A stretch of 58,958 nt of DNA from Pseudomonadota bacterium (GCA_023391375.1 JAEWBB010000027.1:1-58958); one strand, 5' to 3'; positions 1-9,292 are shown, numbered from the stretch's first letter. Made by a program: numbers and translations. The notes: a model not told the origin generated them from the letters alone.

Positions 1-165
1 CGGCACGCCCTTGCGCGCGGGCGGTGCCGTCGCGACCGGCGCCGCCGCCGGCGCCTCGACCGCCTTCAGCTTCGTTTTCGCCTTGCCCGCGGCGCGCGCA
101 GGCGCGGGCTCGCGATAGGGCTCGAGCCAGGGCAGCTTTTCCGTATCGTTCGCCTGCCCTGCCAT
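1..165 (-). CDS. Probable SPOR-family protein, N-terminal part only
   Basis: This is the first 55 codons of a gene that runs off the left edge. It starts at ATG 163-165, only 8 bp after the argS stop codon, on the same strand, so it probably shares the argS transcript. The visible protein begins MAGQANDTEKLPWLEPY and becomes rich in Ala, Pro and Lys, like the linker of cell-envelope SPOR proteins. In sphingomonads a SPOR-domain protein commonly follows argS, which is the basis for the name. The SPOR domain itself would lie outside the window, so the function is inferred from context. Confidence 0.55.
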   Translation of the reverse strand, partial: MAGQANDTEKLPWLEPYREPAPARAAGKAKTKLKAVEAPAAAPVATAPPARKGVP

Positions 166-173
166 CGCCGTCG

Positions 174-1904
174 CTACATCTCCTCGGCGGCCTCGACACC
201 CATCAGCGCCAGGCCCGATTTCACCACCCGCTGGACCCCCCGTCCGAGCTCGAGCCGCGCGCGGGTCAGCGCGTGGTCGTCCTCGAGCAGGAAACGGCGG
301 CCCGGATCGTCGTTGCCGCGATTGTATAGCGAATGGAATTCGGCTGCCAAATCATAAAGATAGAAGGCGATGCGGTGCGGCTCATGGGCCAGTGCCGCGG
401 CCTCCACCGTACGCGGATACTGGGCCAGGAACTTGACCAGCTGCAGTTCTTCGTCGTTGAGCAGCGACAAGTCGGCCTCGCCCGCGGTATCGATGCCCAG
501 CGCCGCCGCCTTGCGCAGCATCGAGGCGATGCGGGCATGGGCGTACTGGACGTAGAAAACCGGGTTGTCCTTCGACGCCTCGACCACCTTGGCGAAGTCG
601 AATTCCAGCATCGTGTCGGCGCGCTTGGTCAGCATCATGAAGCGGACCACATCCTTGCCGACCTCGGTCACGACGTCGGCCAGCGTGACGAAATTGCCGG
701 AGCGTTTGGACATCTTCACCGGCTCGCCGGCGCGCAGGAGCTTGACCATCTGGACAATCTTGACGTCGAGATCGACCTTGCCGTCGGTCAGGGCGGTCAC
801 CGCCGCCTGGACGCGCTTGATCGTCCCGGCGTGGTCGGCGCCCCAGATGTTGACCAGATGGTCCGCGGTCTCCGCCTTCTGGAGGTGATAGGCGGCATCG
901 GCGCCGAAATAGGTCCAGCTCCCGTCCGACTTCTTCATCGGCCGGTCCTGGTCGTCGCCGAACTGGCTCGACTTGAACAAAGTCAGCTCGACCGGTTCCC
1001 AGTCGTCATGCTCGTCAAGGCTCTTGGGCCGTTCCAGCTGGCCCTCGTACACCAGCCCCTTGCCGCGCAGGTTCGATTCCGCCTGCTCCACCTTGCCCGA
1101 CGCCTGCAGCTTGGCTTCCGAAGCGAAGATGTCGTGGTGGATGCCGAGCAGGCCGAGGTCGTGCTTGATCAGCTCGAGCATGGACGCAACGGTCTTCGCC
1201 TTGAACAGGGCAAGCCACTCGCCCTCGTCCGCGCCCACGAACTTGTCGCCATATTCGGCCGCCATCGCCTGGCCGACGGGGACGAGATAATCGCCCGGGT
1301 AAAGCCCTTCGGGAATCTCGCCGATCGCCTCACCCAACGCCTCGCGGTAGCGAAGGTGCGCCGAGCGGGCGAGCGTATCGACCTGGCTGCCGGCGTCGTT
1401 GACGTAATATTCCTTGGTGACGCGGAAGCCCGCGGCTTCCAGAACCTTGGCGAGCGCGTCGCCAACCACTGCCCCACGGCAATGGCCCATATGCATCGGC
1501 CCGGTCGGATTGGCCGAGACATATTCGACGTTGACCCGCTCGTTGTTGCCGACCGTGCTGAGGCCGTAAGTCTCGCCTTCGCGAAGGATGGTCGCCAGCT
1601 CGTCGCGCCAGCTGTCCTCGTGGAGCCGAAGGTTGATGAAGCCCGGGCCGGCGATCTCGACCGACGTCACGCCCGGCAGTGCACGGAGGCCGGGCAGCAG
1701 CTTTTCGGCCAGCACGCGCGGGTTGCTGCCGGCCGCCTTCGACAGCACCATCGCGGCGTTGGTCGCGAGGTCGCCGTGGCTCGGGTCACGCGGCGGCTCG
1801 ACCGTCACCGGCTTGCGGTTGGCATCGGCAGGCAGCACGCCGTCGGCCACCAGGCCGTCGAGGACGGTATCGAGAAGTGCGGAATAGCGGGCGTAGAGCG
1901 ACAC
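174..1904 (-). CDS. argS: Arginyl-tRNA synthetase
   Basis: Class I aminoacyl-tRNA synthetase that charges tRNA-Arg with arginine in the cytosol. The 576-residue length is normal. The ATP-binding signature is HMGH at residues 138-141 and the second signature is KMSKR at 397-401. The N-terminal additional domain and C-terminal anticodon-binding region are both present. The start is GTG (1902-1904), because an in-frame stop lies three codons upstream. It is followed 8 bp later by a probable SPOR-protein gene and is separated by about 80 bp from the M15 peptidase gene upstream on the same strand. Confidence 0.97.
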   Translation of the reverse strand: MSLYARYSALLDTVLDGLVADGVLPADANRKPVTVEPPRDPSHGDLATNAAMVLSKAAGSNPRVLAEKLLPGLRALPGVTSVEIAGPGFINLRLHEDSWRDELATILREGETYGLSTVGNNERVNVEYVSANPTGPMHMGHCRGAVVGDALAKVLEAAGFRVTKEYYVNDAGSQVDTLARSAHLRYREALGEAIGEIPEGLYPGDYLVPVGQAMAAEYGDKFVGADEGEWLALFKAKTVASMLELIKHDLGLLGIHHDIFASEAKLQASGKVEQAESNLRGKGLVYEGQLERPKSLDEHDDWEPVELTLFKSSQFGDDQDRPMKKSDGSWTYFGADAAYHLQKAETADHLVNIWGADHAGTIKRVQAAVTALTDGKVDLDVKIVQMVKLLRAGEPVKMSKRSGNFVTLADVVTEVGKDVVRFMMLTKRADTMLEFDFAKVVEASKDNPVFYVQYAHARIASMLRKAAALGIDTAGEADLSLLNDEELQLVKFLAQYPRTVEAAALAHEPHRIAFYLYDLAAEFHSLYNRGNDDPGRRFLLEDDHALTRARLELGRGVQRVVKSGLALMGVEAAEEM

Positions 1905-1987
1905 GTGATTTCACCGGAATTTCGAGGAAAGTCGCCGCCCCCTAGCCCAAGCGTGAAGCAACGTCACGCCTCGCAAGGTTTGCGGGC

Positions 1988-2575
1988 CTAGCGACCGCCG
2001 GTGCGCGGGCTGCGGAAGGAAAGGCGGAGTCGAAGTTGACCGTTTTCTTCGACAGCGGCCAGTTGCGCGAGCGGCTTTATCACCGCCGTGGCACGCACCA
2101 CTTCGCCCGCCTTGGCGAAGGCAAAGTGGCTATGATCGCCCTCGTCGAGCGATTCGACGGGGCGAAAGCCGGCGCGGCGAAGCGCGGCATCGATCTCGGC
2201 GTGGCGGACACCGGGTCGCCGGGCGATGTCGATCGCGCGGCCCGACAGGTGGTAGCTGTTGGGTACGCCGCCGACTTTCCTGTTGTGCTCCACGCTGCGC
2301 AGGATCGAGGTCACCGTGCCCCACTGCCGACCGATTTTCGCGACGGCCTGCATGGCCTCGGGCGCCGCCGTCAACGGTGCGATGGAACCCGGCATGGGAG
2401 CAAGCGACGGGTCGACGTACGGTGTCGCCGGCGGGACGAGGAAAGGCTTGGAGTCGACCGTGGCAAGCCTGGGCTCGGTCCAGCCGGGCTCGGCAGCGTG
2501 GCCGGCCGACGTCGCCGCCAGCGCCACAAACAACACGAATGACCCGAGTTTCCGCACCTGCGACTCCAGTGGCAT
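1988..2575 (-). CDS. Exported M15-family (D-Ala-D-Ala carboxypeptidase-like) peptidase
   Basis: Predicted periplasmic zinc peptidase of 195 residues acting on peptidoglycan peptides. Residues 1-27 form a signal peptide ending GHA. The M15A zinc motif SxHxxGxAxD is at 107-116 (His109, Asp116), and an HSH motif at 148-150 supplies the last ligand, so the active site looks intact. A TTG at 2608 would add 11 residues in front of the signal peptide. The ATG at 2575 gives a normal signal peptide and is preferred. The gene diverges from the PilZ gene, and a CtrA-like box lies just before its start. Confidence 0.85.
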   Translation of the reverse strand: MPLESQVRKLGSFVLFVALAATSAGHAAEPGWTEPRLATVDSKPFLVPPATPYVDPSLAPMPGSIAPLTAAPEAMQAVAKIGRQWGTVTSILRSVEHNRKVGGVPNSYHLSGRAIDIARRPGVRHAEIDAALRRAGFRPVESLDEGDHSHFAFAKAGEVVRATAVIKPLAQLAAVEENGQLRLRLSFRSPRTGGR

Positions 2576-2581
2576 ATTAAT

Positions 2582-2597
2582 ATAACCGAAAGTTAAC
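2582..2597. promoter_or_regulatory. CtrA-like box (one mismatch)
   Basis: The sequence ATAACC-GAAAG-TTAAC matches the alphaproteobacterial CtrA consensus TTAACC-N5-TTAAC at all but the first base. It lies in the divergent region between the M15 peptidase (start 2575) and the PilZ gene (start 2692), only 7 bp from the peptidase start, where binding would block rather than activate that gene. A single imperfect site is weak evidence. Confidence 0.35.
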
Positions 2598-2691
2598 GTT
2601 TTGCGCAAATATGTTGCCTTGGGTTGCCCAAATCGGGATAACTCGACATACTAACTTCGATTAAGTTTTGAGATTGGGGGTTCGACGACCA

Positions 2692-2964
2692 ATGCGGGAT
2701 GGTTCATCGGCGCAAGCGCGCGCGACGCGCATCCTTCTGAACGCGCCCATCGCGGTCCAGATGGACAACGGTAGTCAGGTGCAAGCGACCCTGCTCGACC
2801 TGTCCAGCGGCGGCTTTCGCGTGCGCACCGAAGAACTGCTCGAGGTTGGCGAACGGGTGACCCTGCGGATGGAGGGCGAGGACCCGATGCCCGGAGAAGT
2901 CAAATGGGTCACCGGCTTCGTCGCCGGGGGCGTTTTCCTCCTCGCGCCCGGTCCGGTGGGTTAA
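2692..2964 (+). CDS. PilZ domain protein
   Basis: Small single-domain cytosolic protein of 90 residues. The PilZ signature DxSxxG is at residues 36-41 (DLSSGG). The arginine motif is only RxxR (Arg10, Arg13) rather than the usual RxxxR, so binding of cyclic di-GMP is not assured. The ATG at 2692 is preferred over a TTG at 2668 because GGGGG lies 11 bp upstream. Its 3' end overlaps the convergent reductase gene by 4 bp. The target process cannot be read from the sequence. Confidence 0.8.
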   Translation: MRDGSSAQARATRILLNAPIAVQMDNGSQVQATLLDLSSGGFRVRTEELLEVGERVTLRMEGEDPMPGEVKWVTGFVAGGVFLLAPGPVG

Positions 2965-3626
2965 AGTCCGACGTCCCGCACCCCGGCGAACTGCTCGAGA
3001 TCGCGGTTGGTGTGGATGCAGCGGCCGCGGCCATCTTTCGCCGCCAGCGCAACAATTGCCTTGGCCACAGTCGAAGCGGGAATGGCGCGGAAGCGATACA
3101 GTCGCCCGCGGAGGAACGGATTGACCAGCGGGCTGACGAGGATCCCGAACCGTTCGCCATTTCGCCGGTCGCCGCCGCGCTGTCCGGTCAGCAGGCCCGG
3201 ACGCACGATGTCGAGCCGGTCGAACCCCATTGCGCCAAGGTCGGCTTCGACAGCGCCCTTGAGGGCGAGGTAGCGGTTGGAGGCGGTGTGGTCGGCCCCC
3301 ACCGACGAGACGAGGATGAAATGACGCGCCCCGGCTGCCCTGGCCGCCTTGGCGAAGGCGACCACTGCAAACCGGTCGACCGCCTCGAACGCGTCCCAGT
3401 TCCCGGCCTTTCGCCATGTCGTGCCCAGCGTGGAGATGGCGACATCGACCCGTTCGCCCAGCAGCGCCTCGCCCCAGTCAGCCATCGGCAGGACGTGGTC
3501 GCGCGCACCTTCGACGCCGGCGGCGCGGCGGCCGACCAGCAGCAACGCGTGCCCCGCCGCGACCAGTCCGGGCGCAACGCTCCGTCCGACCAGTCCGGTT
3601 GCCCCGATCATCGCCACGCGCGCCAT
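2961..3626 (-). CDS. NAD(P)-binding Rossmann-fold protein (atypical SDR/NmrA-like)
   Basis: A 221-residue protein with an N-terminal Rossmann fold. The dinucleotide-binding motif GATGLVG is at residues 8-14. The overall pattern resembles the short NAD(P)H-binding (HTATIP2/NmrA-like) reductases, often annotated as oxidoreductase or epimerase. The substrate is unknown. The ATG at 3626 follows a strong GGAGGAG ribosome-binding site. The gene diverges from the DUF1624 gene across 53 bp. Confidence 0.75.
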   Translation of the reverse strand: MARVAMIGATGLVGRSVAPGLVAAGHALLLVGRRAAGVEGARDHVLPMADWGEALLGERVDVAISTLGTTWRKAGNWDAFEAVDRFAVVAFAKAARAAGARHFILVSSVGADHTASNRYLALKGAVEADLGAMGFDRLDIVRPGLLTGQRGGDRRNGERFGILVSPLVNPFLRGRLYRFRAIPASTVAKAIVALAAKDGRGRCIHTNRDLEQFAGVRDVGL

Positions 3627-3679
3627 CGCCGTCTCCTCCAACCCATGATACATTGGCGCGACGCAGGGGGAGAGCAAGC

Positions 3680-4924
3680 ATGGCGACGACGGTCGAAGGC
3701 GCGGGCGCGCATTTCGAGGAAGGGCCGCTGACCGAACCCCAGGACGCCGCGCTGACCCGCAGCGGGGCGCAGCGCATCGGCGCGATCGACATGATGCGCG
3801 GACTGGTCATCGCCATCATGGTGCTCGACCACGTCCGCGACTATTTCCACATCGGCGTCACCGCCTTCAACCCGACCGATGCGACGCGGACATCGCTAAT
3901 CCTCTACCTCACGCGCTGGGTCACCCACCTGTGCGCGCCGACCTTCGTCCTGCTGGCCGGCGTGTCGATCTACATGCAGCGCGCCAACGGCAAGACCGGC
4001 GGGCGGCTGACCCAATTCCTGTTGTCGCGCGGAGTGTGGCTGGTCGTGCTGGAACTGACCGTCATCTCCTTCGCGTGGAATTTCGGGCCGCCGCCGGCGT
4101 TCAACCTGCAGGTCATCTGGGCGATCGGCTGGTCGATGGTCATCATGGCCTTGCTCGCCCGGCTGCCAAGCCGCGTGGTACTGGGCATCGGCGCCGCGTT
4201 CAGCCTGCTGTTCCCGCTGCTGATCGTCGGCCTGATGGGGATGCCGGGACCGGACAATTCGCCGTCGCTGACGATGCAGCTACTGTTCACCGGCGGCTTC
4301 TACCAGCCGCTCACGGCGCTGATCCTCTACCCCGTCCTGCCGTGGACCGGGATCATGGCGATCGGCTTCGGCCTGGGGCCGGTCTACATGATGGAACCGG
4401 CGCGCCGCCGTCGCTGGCTGGTCGGCATCGCGTGCGGCCTGCTGGTCCTGTTCTTCGTCCTGCGCGGCCTCAACGGCTATGGCGACCCGCGGCCGTGGGC
4501 GGTGCAGGCCAACCCGATGCGCACGGCGATGGATTTCTTCGATCTGCTGAAATACCCGCCCGTGCCGGACTTCATCGCTGTCACGCTGGCCTGTTCGATG
4601 CTGGTGTTCGTCGCGCTGGAGCAGTTGCGCGGCTGGCTGGCCGGCGTGTTCCTGGCCTTCGGACGGACGCCGTTGTTCACCTACATCTGCCACATCTACA
4701 TCGTCCACGGCGCGATGCTGGTCGCCGCCGCGGCCTCGGGCCGGCCCGAAGTCGGTGTGAACTGGCTGTCGCAGCAGGGGGGTCCGGCGCCCGCTCCATG
4801 GGGCGTGCCGCTGTGGGCGATCTACCCGATCTGGATCGGCGTCCTGCTGGCGCTGGTGCCGCTCGCCAAGTGGATGGAGGGCCTGAAGCGCCGCCGCCGC
4901 GACTGGTGGCTGAGCTTTATCTAG
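3680..4924 (+). CDS. DUF1624/heparan-glucosaminide acetyltransferase-like membrane protein
   Basis: Integral inner-membrane protein of 414 residues with about ten hydrophobic segments. It resembles the DUF1624 family, related to heparan-alpha-glucosaminide N-acetyltransferase and YeiB. The family mark is the early segment IDMMRGLVIAIMVLDHVRDY (about residues 35-54) that begins the first membrane helix. Such proteins are thought to move acyl groups across the membrane onto sugars, but the substrate here is unknown. ATG 3680 follows GGGGGAGAG. The stop codon shares a CTAG with the convergent dgt gene. Confidence 0.8.
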   Translation: MATTVEGAGAHFEEGPLTEPQDAALTRSGAQRIGAIDMMRGLVIAIMVLDHVRDYFHIGVTAFNPTDATRTSLILYLTRWVTHLCAPTFVLLAGVSIYMQRANGKTGGRLTQFLLSRGVWLVVLELTVISFAWNFGPPPAFNLQVIWAIGWSMVIMALLARLPSRVVLGIGAAFSLLFPLLIVGLMGMPGPDNSPSLTMQLLFTGGFYQPLTALILYPVLPWTGIMAIGFGLGPVYMMEPARRRRWLVGIACGLLVLFFVLRGLNGYGDPRPWAVQANPMRTAMDFFDLLKYPPVPDFIAVTLACSMLVFVALEQLRGWLAGVFLAFGRTPLFTYICHIYIVHGAMLVAAAASGRPEVGVNWLSQQGGPAPAPWGVPLWAIYPIWIGVLLALVPLAKWMEGLKRRRRDWWLSFI

Positions 4925-6075
4925 AAACGGTCGGGAAGTTCGACGGGCCCGACCAGCTTCTCGTGCTGGCGAATCGCGAAGCGGTCGGTCATGCCGGCGA
5001 TATAGTCGGCGATACCGCGCAGCCGCGCCGTCTCACCTTCGCCGCGTTGCCAGCCGTCGGGCAGCAGCGCCGGATCTTGCCGGAACGCCGCGACCAGTCC
5101 GCCGACAATCCGCTGCGCCTCGATCCGGATCGGGCGAAGCGCCTCGCTGTCGTACAAATGTTCGTAGAGGAAGCGCTTGAGTGCCCGCTCCTGCGCCCGC
5201 ATGTCGTCGGAGAAGCCGGCCAGCTGGACGCCCGCGGCGCGGACCTCCTCCGCGCTCTCGACCCCCGCGTCCTTCACCCGCCGCCGGGTTTCCGCGAGCA
5301 CGTCGCCGACCATGATGCCGATGCCGTCGCGGGTCAGCGCCTTCACCTTGCGCTCGTGGCTAAGGCCGGGGTGGCGTGCCTCGATCTCGCGCCAATGGTC
5401 GGCGACGAAATCGAGGCCGAGCAGCGCCTCGAGGTCGAGGATGCCGGCACGCAGGCCGTCGTCGATGTCGTGGTTGTCGTAGGCAATGTCGTCGCTGATC
5501 GCCGCGACCTGCGCCTCGAGGCCGGGCCAGCGGTCGAGGTTCAGCCCTTCCCCGGCCTCGGCCAGTGCCCAGCCGGGCTGGTCGACCGGCCCGTTATGCT
5601 TGGCCAGCCCCTCCAGCGTTTCCCACGACAGGTTCAGTCCGTCGAATTCCGGATAGGGATTCTCGATCGCGGTCAGGATCCGCAGCGTGTGGCCGTTATG
5701 GTCGAAGCCGCCGGCATCGGCGAGGCCTGCATCCAACACGTCCTCGCCGCCATGGCCGAACGGCGGGTGGCCGAGGTCGTGGGCCAGGCACAGCGCTTCG
5801 GTGAGATCCTCGTTGAGTCCCAGCGCGCGGGCCATCGCCCGGCCGATCTGAGCGACTTCGAGGCTGTGCGTCAGGCGGACCCGGAAATGGTCGCCGTCGG
5901 GCGCGACGAACACCTGCGTCTTGTGACGCAGGCGGCGGAAAGCGGCGGAATGGACGATCCGGTCGCGGTCGCGCTGGAAGGCGTCGCGCGGCCCGCGCGG
6001 ACCCCGATCGTCCTCCCCGAAAGCCCGGCCGCGCGATTGGTGGGGATCGGCGGCAAGGGCCTTGAGGTCGCTCAT
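4921..6075 (-). CDS. dgt: dGTP triphosphohydrolase-like HD protein
   Basis: HD-domain hydrolase of 384 residues expected to remove triphosphate from dGTP or other dNTPs. The metal-binding HD pattern is clear: His70 in LTHSLEV and His99-Asp100 in LAHDLGHPPFGHGGED. The N-terminal DRDRIVHSAAFRRLRHKTQV is typical of the family. The start is the ATG at 6075, which overlaps the TGA of the upstream TPR/SPOR gene as ATGA, so translation is probably coupled. A longer start would be less consistent with this overlap. Confidence 0.93.
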   Translation of the reverse strand: MSDLKALAADPHQSRGRAFGEDDRGPRGPRDAFQRDRDRIVHSAAFRRLRHKTQVFVAPDGDHFRVRLTHSLEVAQIGRAMARALGLNEDLTEALCLAHDLGHPPFGHGGEDVLDAGLADAGGFDHNGHTLRILTAIENPYPEFDGLNLSWETLEGLAKHNGPVDQPGWALAEAGEGLNLDRWPGLEAQVAAISDDIAYDNHDIDDGLRAGILDLEALLGLDFVADHWREIEARHPGLSHERKVKALTRDGIGIMVGDVLAETRRRVKDAGVESAEEVRAAGVQLAGFSDDMRAQERALKRFLYEHLYDSEALRPIRIEAQRIVGGLVAAFRQDPALLPDGWQRGEGETARLRGIADYIAGMTDRFAIRQHEKLVGPVELPDRF

Positions 6076-7712
6076 TTGCTCGGCAGTTTCTCGATACGGA
6101 TGGTGGGCGGGCTGCGGTTCCACATAAAGGAATCGATACCGGCCTTGGCAAGCGCGTTGACGAAGTCGCGCGCGTCGCCGCTGTCGCTAAACGGCCCGAC
6201 CAGCAAGCGGAAATAATCCTTGCCTTGGGTAACGTGGCCCGAGCGCTTGGCGAACAGGTCCGGCTTCTTCGCCTTGATACGCTTGTACTCCGCCGCCATC
6301 CGCTCTTCGTTCGAGCCGCCCGCCAGTTGGACCCAGGTGCTGCCGGACACGCCGATCGCCTTGGCTTCCGCATCGGCTTTCTTCTTCGCATCCGCGTCGG
6401 CCTTGGCCTTGGCGTCGACCGCCTTCTTCGCGGCGGCGGCCTTGGTGTCGGCGGCGCTCGGCTTGGCCTTGGCCGTCTCGACCTTCGGGCGCGGCGGCGG
6501 CGGGGGCGGCGGCAAGGGTTCGGGAAGAGTCTCGCCCAGGAGCTTGTCGATCCCGCTCAGCCGGTCGCCGGCCATCGCGACGTTCTGCGCCGGGGCGGAC
6601 ACGATGCCGGATGGCAGGCTGAACCCGGGCTGCGGAAGCTCGGCGACCTGGGTCGGTGCGGGAGCGGGCGTTTCGACCGGCGCCTGGATGGGCGCCTGGA
6701 CCGGCGCGGAAACGGGCGGCTGGGCCTGAGCCGTCTGGACGGTCGGGGTGTAGGTCACCGTCGGCTTGTAATCGACGGTATAGCCCTTGCCGCGGACCGT
6801 CTTTTGCGGCCGATCGCGCCGCGACGCGACCTTGACCGGCGGCGCTGATGCCGGGGCGGAAACCGGCGCGGCCGCGGGCGGCGCGGCTACGGCCTGCGCC
6901 TGCGCCAAGCGAACCTCGGCGGCCGATGGGAAGATGCCGAGGTGAACCGCCGCTGCCTTCTGCTGCACGTTCAGCGCGGCGAGGCTGTCGAAGAACGGCG
7001 CCATGCGGCTGCCGCTGCCCGGCATCGCCTGTTCGATCGCCGTCGCGGCAGCCTGCCGCTGCCCGCCGAGCGCCAGGACGAACGCGCGCACGCGTAGCGC
7101 GGCAGGATCGCGGTTGCGCAGCAGCGGCTCGAGCATCTTCAGTCCCTCGTCCATCCGGCCGCCCATGCCGAGGCTGAGCGCGTAGCGCCGCCGGTCTTCG
7201 TCCGGGTCGGGCCCGGCGAGGCCCGCGCGATAGTCCGACTGGGCGGAGCCCAAATCGCCCTTCAGGTCGAGCATCATGCCGCGGTCGGCACCGAGCATCG
7301 ACTGGCTGGCGCCCAGCCGCTGGGCCTGGCCGAACCAGTTCTGCGCCTCGTCGAGGTTCCCGCTCAGAACCGCCGCGCCCGCCATGCCGATCTTCGGCGC
7401 CGGGTTGTTCGGGTTGACCTCGTCGGCGCGGGCGAAAAAGCCTTCGGCCGACTGCAGGTCGCCCATCGCCAGGCTGGCGCGTCCGGCCTCGATCAACGCG
7501 GGGAAATTCTTCGGCTGCTGGGCCAACACGCGGACGTTGCGCGACAGCTTGTCGGTCGGGCTCTCGTACGCGCCCGCCAGCGGTGCGATCGGCAAGGGCG
7601 GGGCATCGTTATGGATGTATTGGGCGTGGGCGGCCGAGGGACAAAAGATGGCGGCCAATGCGGCGGCCAGCGCGCCCCCCCGGGCGACCGACGAACGGTG
7701 TGAATCACGCAT
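6072..7712 (-). CDS. Exported TPR and SPOR domain protein
   Basis: A 546-residue secreted or periplasmic protein. Residues 1-25 form a signal peptide ending SAAHA. The middle holds TPR-like helices (about 35-230). A Pro/Ala/Lys-rich linker follows (about 255-455), with a run of prolines. The C-terminal 75 residues form a SPOR domain (WVQLAGG...FRLLVGPF), which binds denuded septal peptidoglycan. It lies just downstream of ftsZ on the same strand and may work in division. ATG 7712 is chosen over GTG 7730 because it places the signal peptide at the N-terminus. Confidence 0.85.
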   Translation of the reverse strand: MRDSHRSSVARGGALAAALAAIFCPSAAHAQYIHNDAPPLPIAPLAGAYESPTDKLSRNVRVLAQQPKNFPALIEAGRASLAMGDLQSAEGFFARADEVNPNNPAPKIGMAGAAVLSGNLDEAQNWFGQAQRLGASQSMLGADRGMMLDLKGDLGSAQSDYRAGLAGPDPDEDRRRYALSLGMGGRMDEGLKMLEPLLRNRDPAALRVRAFVLALGGQRQAAATAIEQAMPGSGSRMAPFFDSLAALNVQQKAAAVHLGIFPSAAEVRLAQAQAVAAPPAAAPVSAPASAPPVKVASRRDRPQKTVRGKGYTVDYKPTVTYTPTVQTAQAQPPVSAPVQAPIQAPVETPAPAPTQVAELPQPGFSLPSGIVSAPAQNVAMAGDRLSGIDKLLGETLPEPLPPPPPPPRPKVETAKAKPSAADTKAAAAKKAVDAKAKADADAKKKADAEAKAIGVSGSTWVQLAGGSNEERMAAEYKRIKAKKPDLFAKRSGHVTQGKDYFRLLVGPFSDSGDARDFVNALAKAGIDSFMWNRSPPTIRIEKLPSK

Positions 7713-7819
7713 GGGGAATCCCCATGCCACAGTCCGCCTTGCTCAAAGCTGTCGCTTCAACCGGTTTCGCCGAGTCGTGCGGCGGCGGCGATGAACTGCC
7801 GCGCCGCCTTGACCCGTGA

Positions 7820-9292
7820 TTACTTGTTGTTCTGCCGGTTGAGGAAGCGCGGGATGTCCAGCGGCTCGCGGCGGAACGAGGGAGTCGGTTCCTCGTCGAT
7901 CTTGGCCGTGGCCGAACCGCGGGCGATGTTGCTCATCCGCTCGAAAAGGGTACCGCCTGCCGGTGCCCCGCCCTGCGCTCCGCCGCCGCTTGCGACGGCC
8001 GGCGTCGCGGCCTCGGCGATCGGGGCTTCGTCTTCTTCGTCGGCAGGCGGCGGGACCGGCGACGAGCGCACCGGCGAGGTGAACACGTCGTCGTTGTCGA
8101 GCACCAGTTCCTCGGCCTCGTCGTCGCTGCCCAGTTCCAGCGTGTCCTCATCGTCGAGGTTGGCGGTTTCGGCGTCGCCCGTCGTTTCGGCGGCCGGCGT
8201 GGTCGCCGGGGCCGGGCTCAGGAAGCTGGTCGGCGGGGTCGACGGCGCGGCCGGGGCCGGGCGGCCCGCGGTCGGGAAGGTGAAGACCTTGCCGGCGCTG
8301 CTGTTCGACGGCGCGGCCGACATTTCCTCGGCTTCGATGCCGGTGGCGACGACGCTGACGCGGATCTTGCCGTCGAGATCGTTGTTGAAGGCCGAACCCC
8401 AGATGATGTTGGCGTCGGCGTCGACCAGTTCCTTGATGTGACTGGCCGCTTCGTCGACTTCCATCAGCTTCATGTCCTCGCCGCCGACGATCGACACGAT
8501 GACGCCCTTGGCGCCCTTCATGCTGACGCCGTCGAGCAGCGGGTTCGAGATCGCCTTTTCCGCGGCTTCGATGGCGCGGTTGTCGCCCGACGCTTCGCCG
8601 GTGCCCATCATCGCCTTGCCCATCTCGCCCATCACCGAGCGGACGTCGGCGAAGTCGAGGTTGATGAGGCCCGGCATGACCATCAGGTCGGTGATGCCGC
8701 GGACGCCCTGCTGGAGCACCTCGTCGGCCATCAGGAAGGCTTCCTTGAAGGTCGTGTCCGAGTTGGCGAGGCGGAACAGGTTCTGGTTGGGGATGACGAT
8801 CAGCGTGTCGACATGCTTCTGCAGTTCTTCGATGCCGGCGTCGGCGCTGCGCATGCGGCGCGCGCCTTCGAAGGCGAACGGCTTGGTCACGACGCCGACG
8901 GTGAGGATACCCTTGTCACGCGCCGCCTTGGCGATGACCGGCGCTGCGCCGGTGCCGGTGCCGCCGCCCATGCCGGCGGCGATGAAGCACATGTGCGCGC
9001 CCTCGAGGCTCTTTTCGATTTCGTCGATCGTCTCTTCGGCGGCGGCGCGGCCGATTTCGGGACGGCTGCCGGCACCGAGGCCCTGGGTGATCTTGAGGCC
9101 GAGCTGGATGCGGGCGTCGGCCGAGCTGGAGTTGAGCGCCTGCGCGTCCGTGTTGGCGACCAGGAACTCGACGCCCTGGACGTCGGAAGCGATCATGTTG
9201 GCAATGGCGTTGCCGCCGGCGCCACCGACACCGATGACACTGATCCGCGGACGGAGCTCGTCGACTTCCGGCCGGATGAAATCAATGCTCAT
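7820..9292 (-). CDS. ftsZ: Cell division GTPase FtsZ
   Basis: Tubulin-like GTPase that polymerises into the division ring at midcell. The GTP-binding signature GGGTGTG is at residues 109-115 and GVGGAGGNA is at 21-29. At 490 residues it is longer than the 383-residue E. coli protein, because a long acidic/Pro-rich linker (about 325-465) precedes the conserved C-terminal peptide DIPRFLNRQNNK, which binds FtsA and other partners. AGGGGA lies about 9 bp before the ATG. It is the last gene of the dcw cluster, with its own 168-bp upstream region rich in GANTC sites, so it probably has its own promoter. Confidence 0.98.
   Translation of the reverse strand: MSIDFIRPEVDELRPRISVIGVGGAGGNAIANMIASDVQGVEFLVANTDAQALNSSSADARIQLGLKITQGLGAGSRPEIGRAAAEETIDEIEKSLEGAHMCFIAAGMGGGTGTGAAPVIAKAARDKGILTVGVVTKPFAFEGARRMRSADAGIEELQKHVDTLIVIPNQNLFRLANSDTTFKEAFLMADEVLQQGVRGITDLMVMPGLINLDFADVRSVMGEMGKAMMGTGEASGDNRAIEAAEKAISNPLLDGVSMKGAKGVIVSIVGGEDMKLMEVDEAASHIKELVDADANIIWGSAFNNDLDGKIRVSVVATGIEAEEMSAAPSNSSAGKVFTFPTAGRPAPAAPSTPPTSFLSPAPATTPAAETTGDAETANLDDEDTLELGSDDEAEELVLDNDDVFTSPVRSSPVPPPADEEDEAPIAEAATPAVASGGGAQGGAPAGGTLFERMSNIARGSATAKIDEEPTPSFRREPLDIPRFLNRQNNK

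Noticed and set aside
333..1991. Long open frame (552 codons) on the plus strand opposite argS
   Set aside because: It is a high-GC mirror frame of a well-defined gene, with Arg/Gly/His-rich composition and no recognisable domain.
2651..2664. Second possible CtrA site (CTAA and TTAA) before the PilZ gene
   Set aside because: The spacing is 6 instead of 7 bases and the first half is imperfect.
7713..7819. Terminator after ftsZ
   Set aside because: A GC-rich inverted repeat is present but has a large loop and no T-run.
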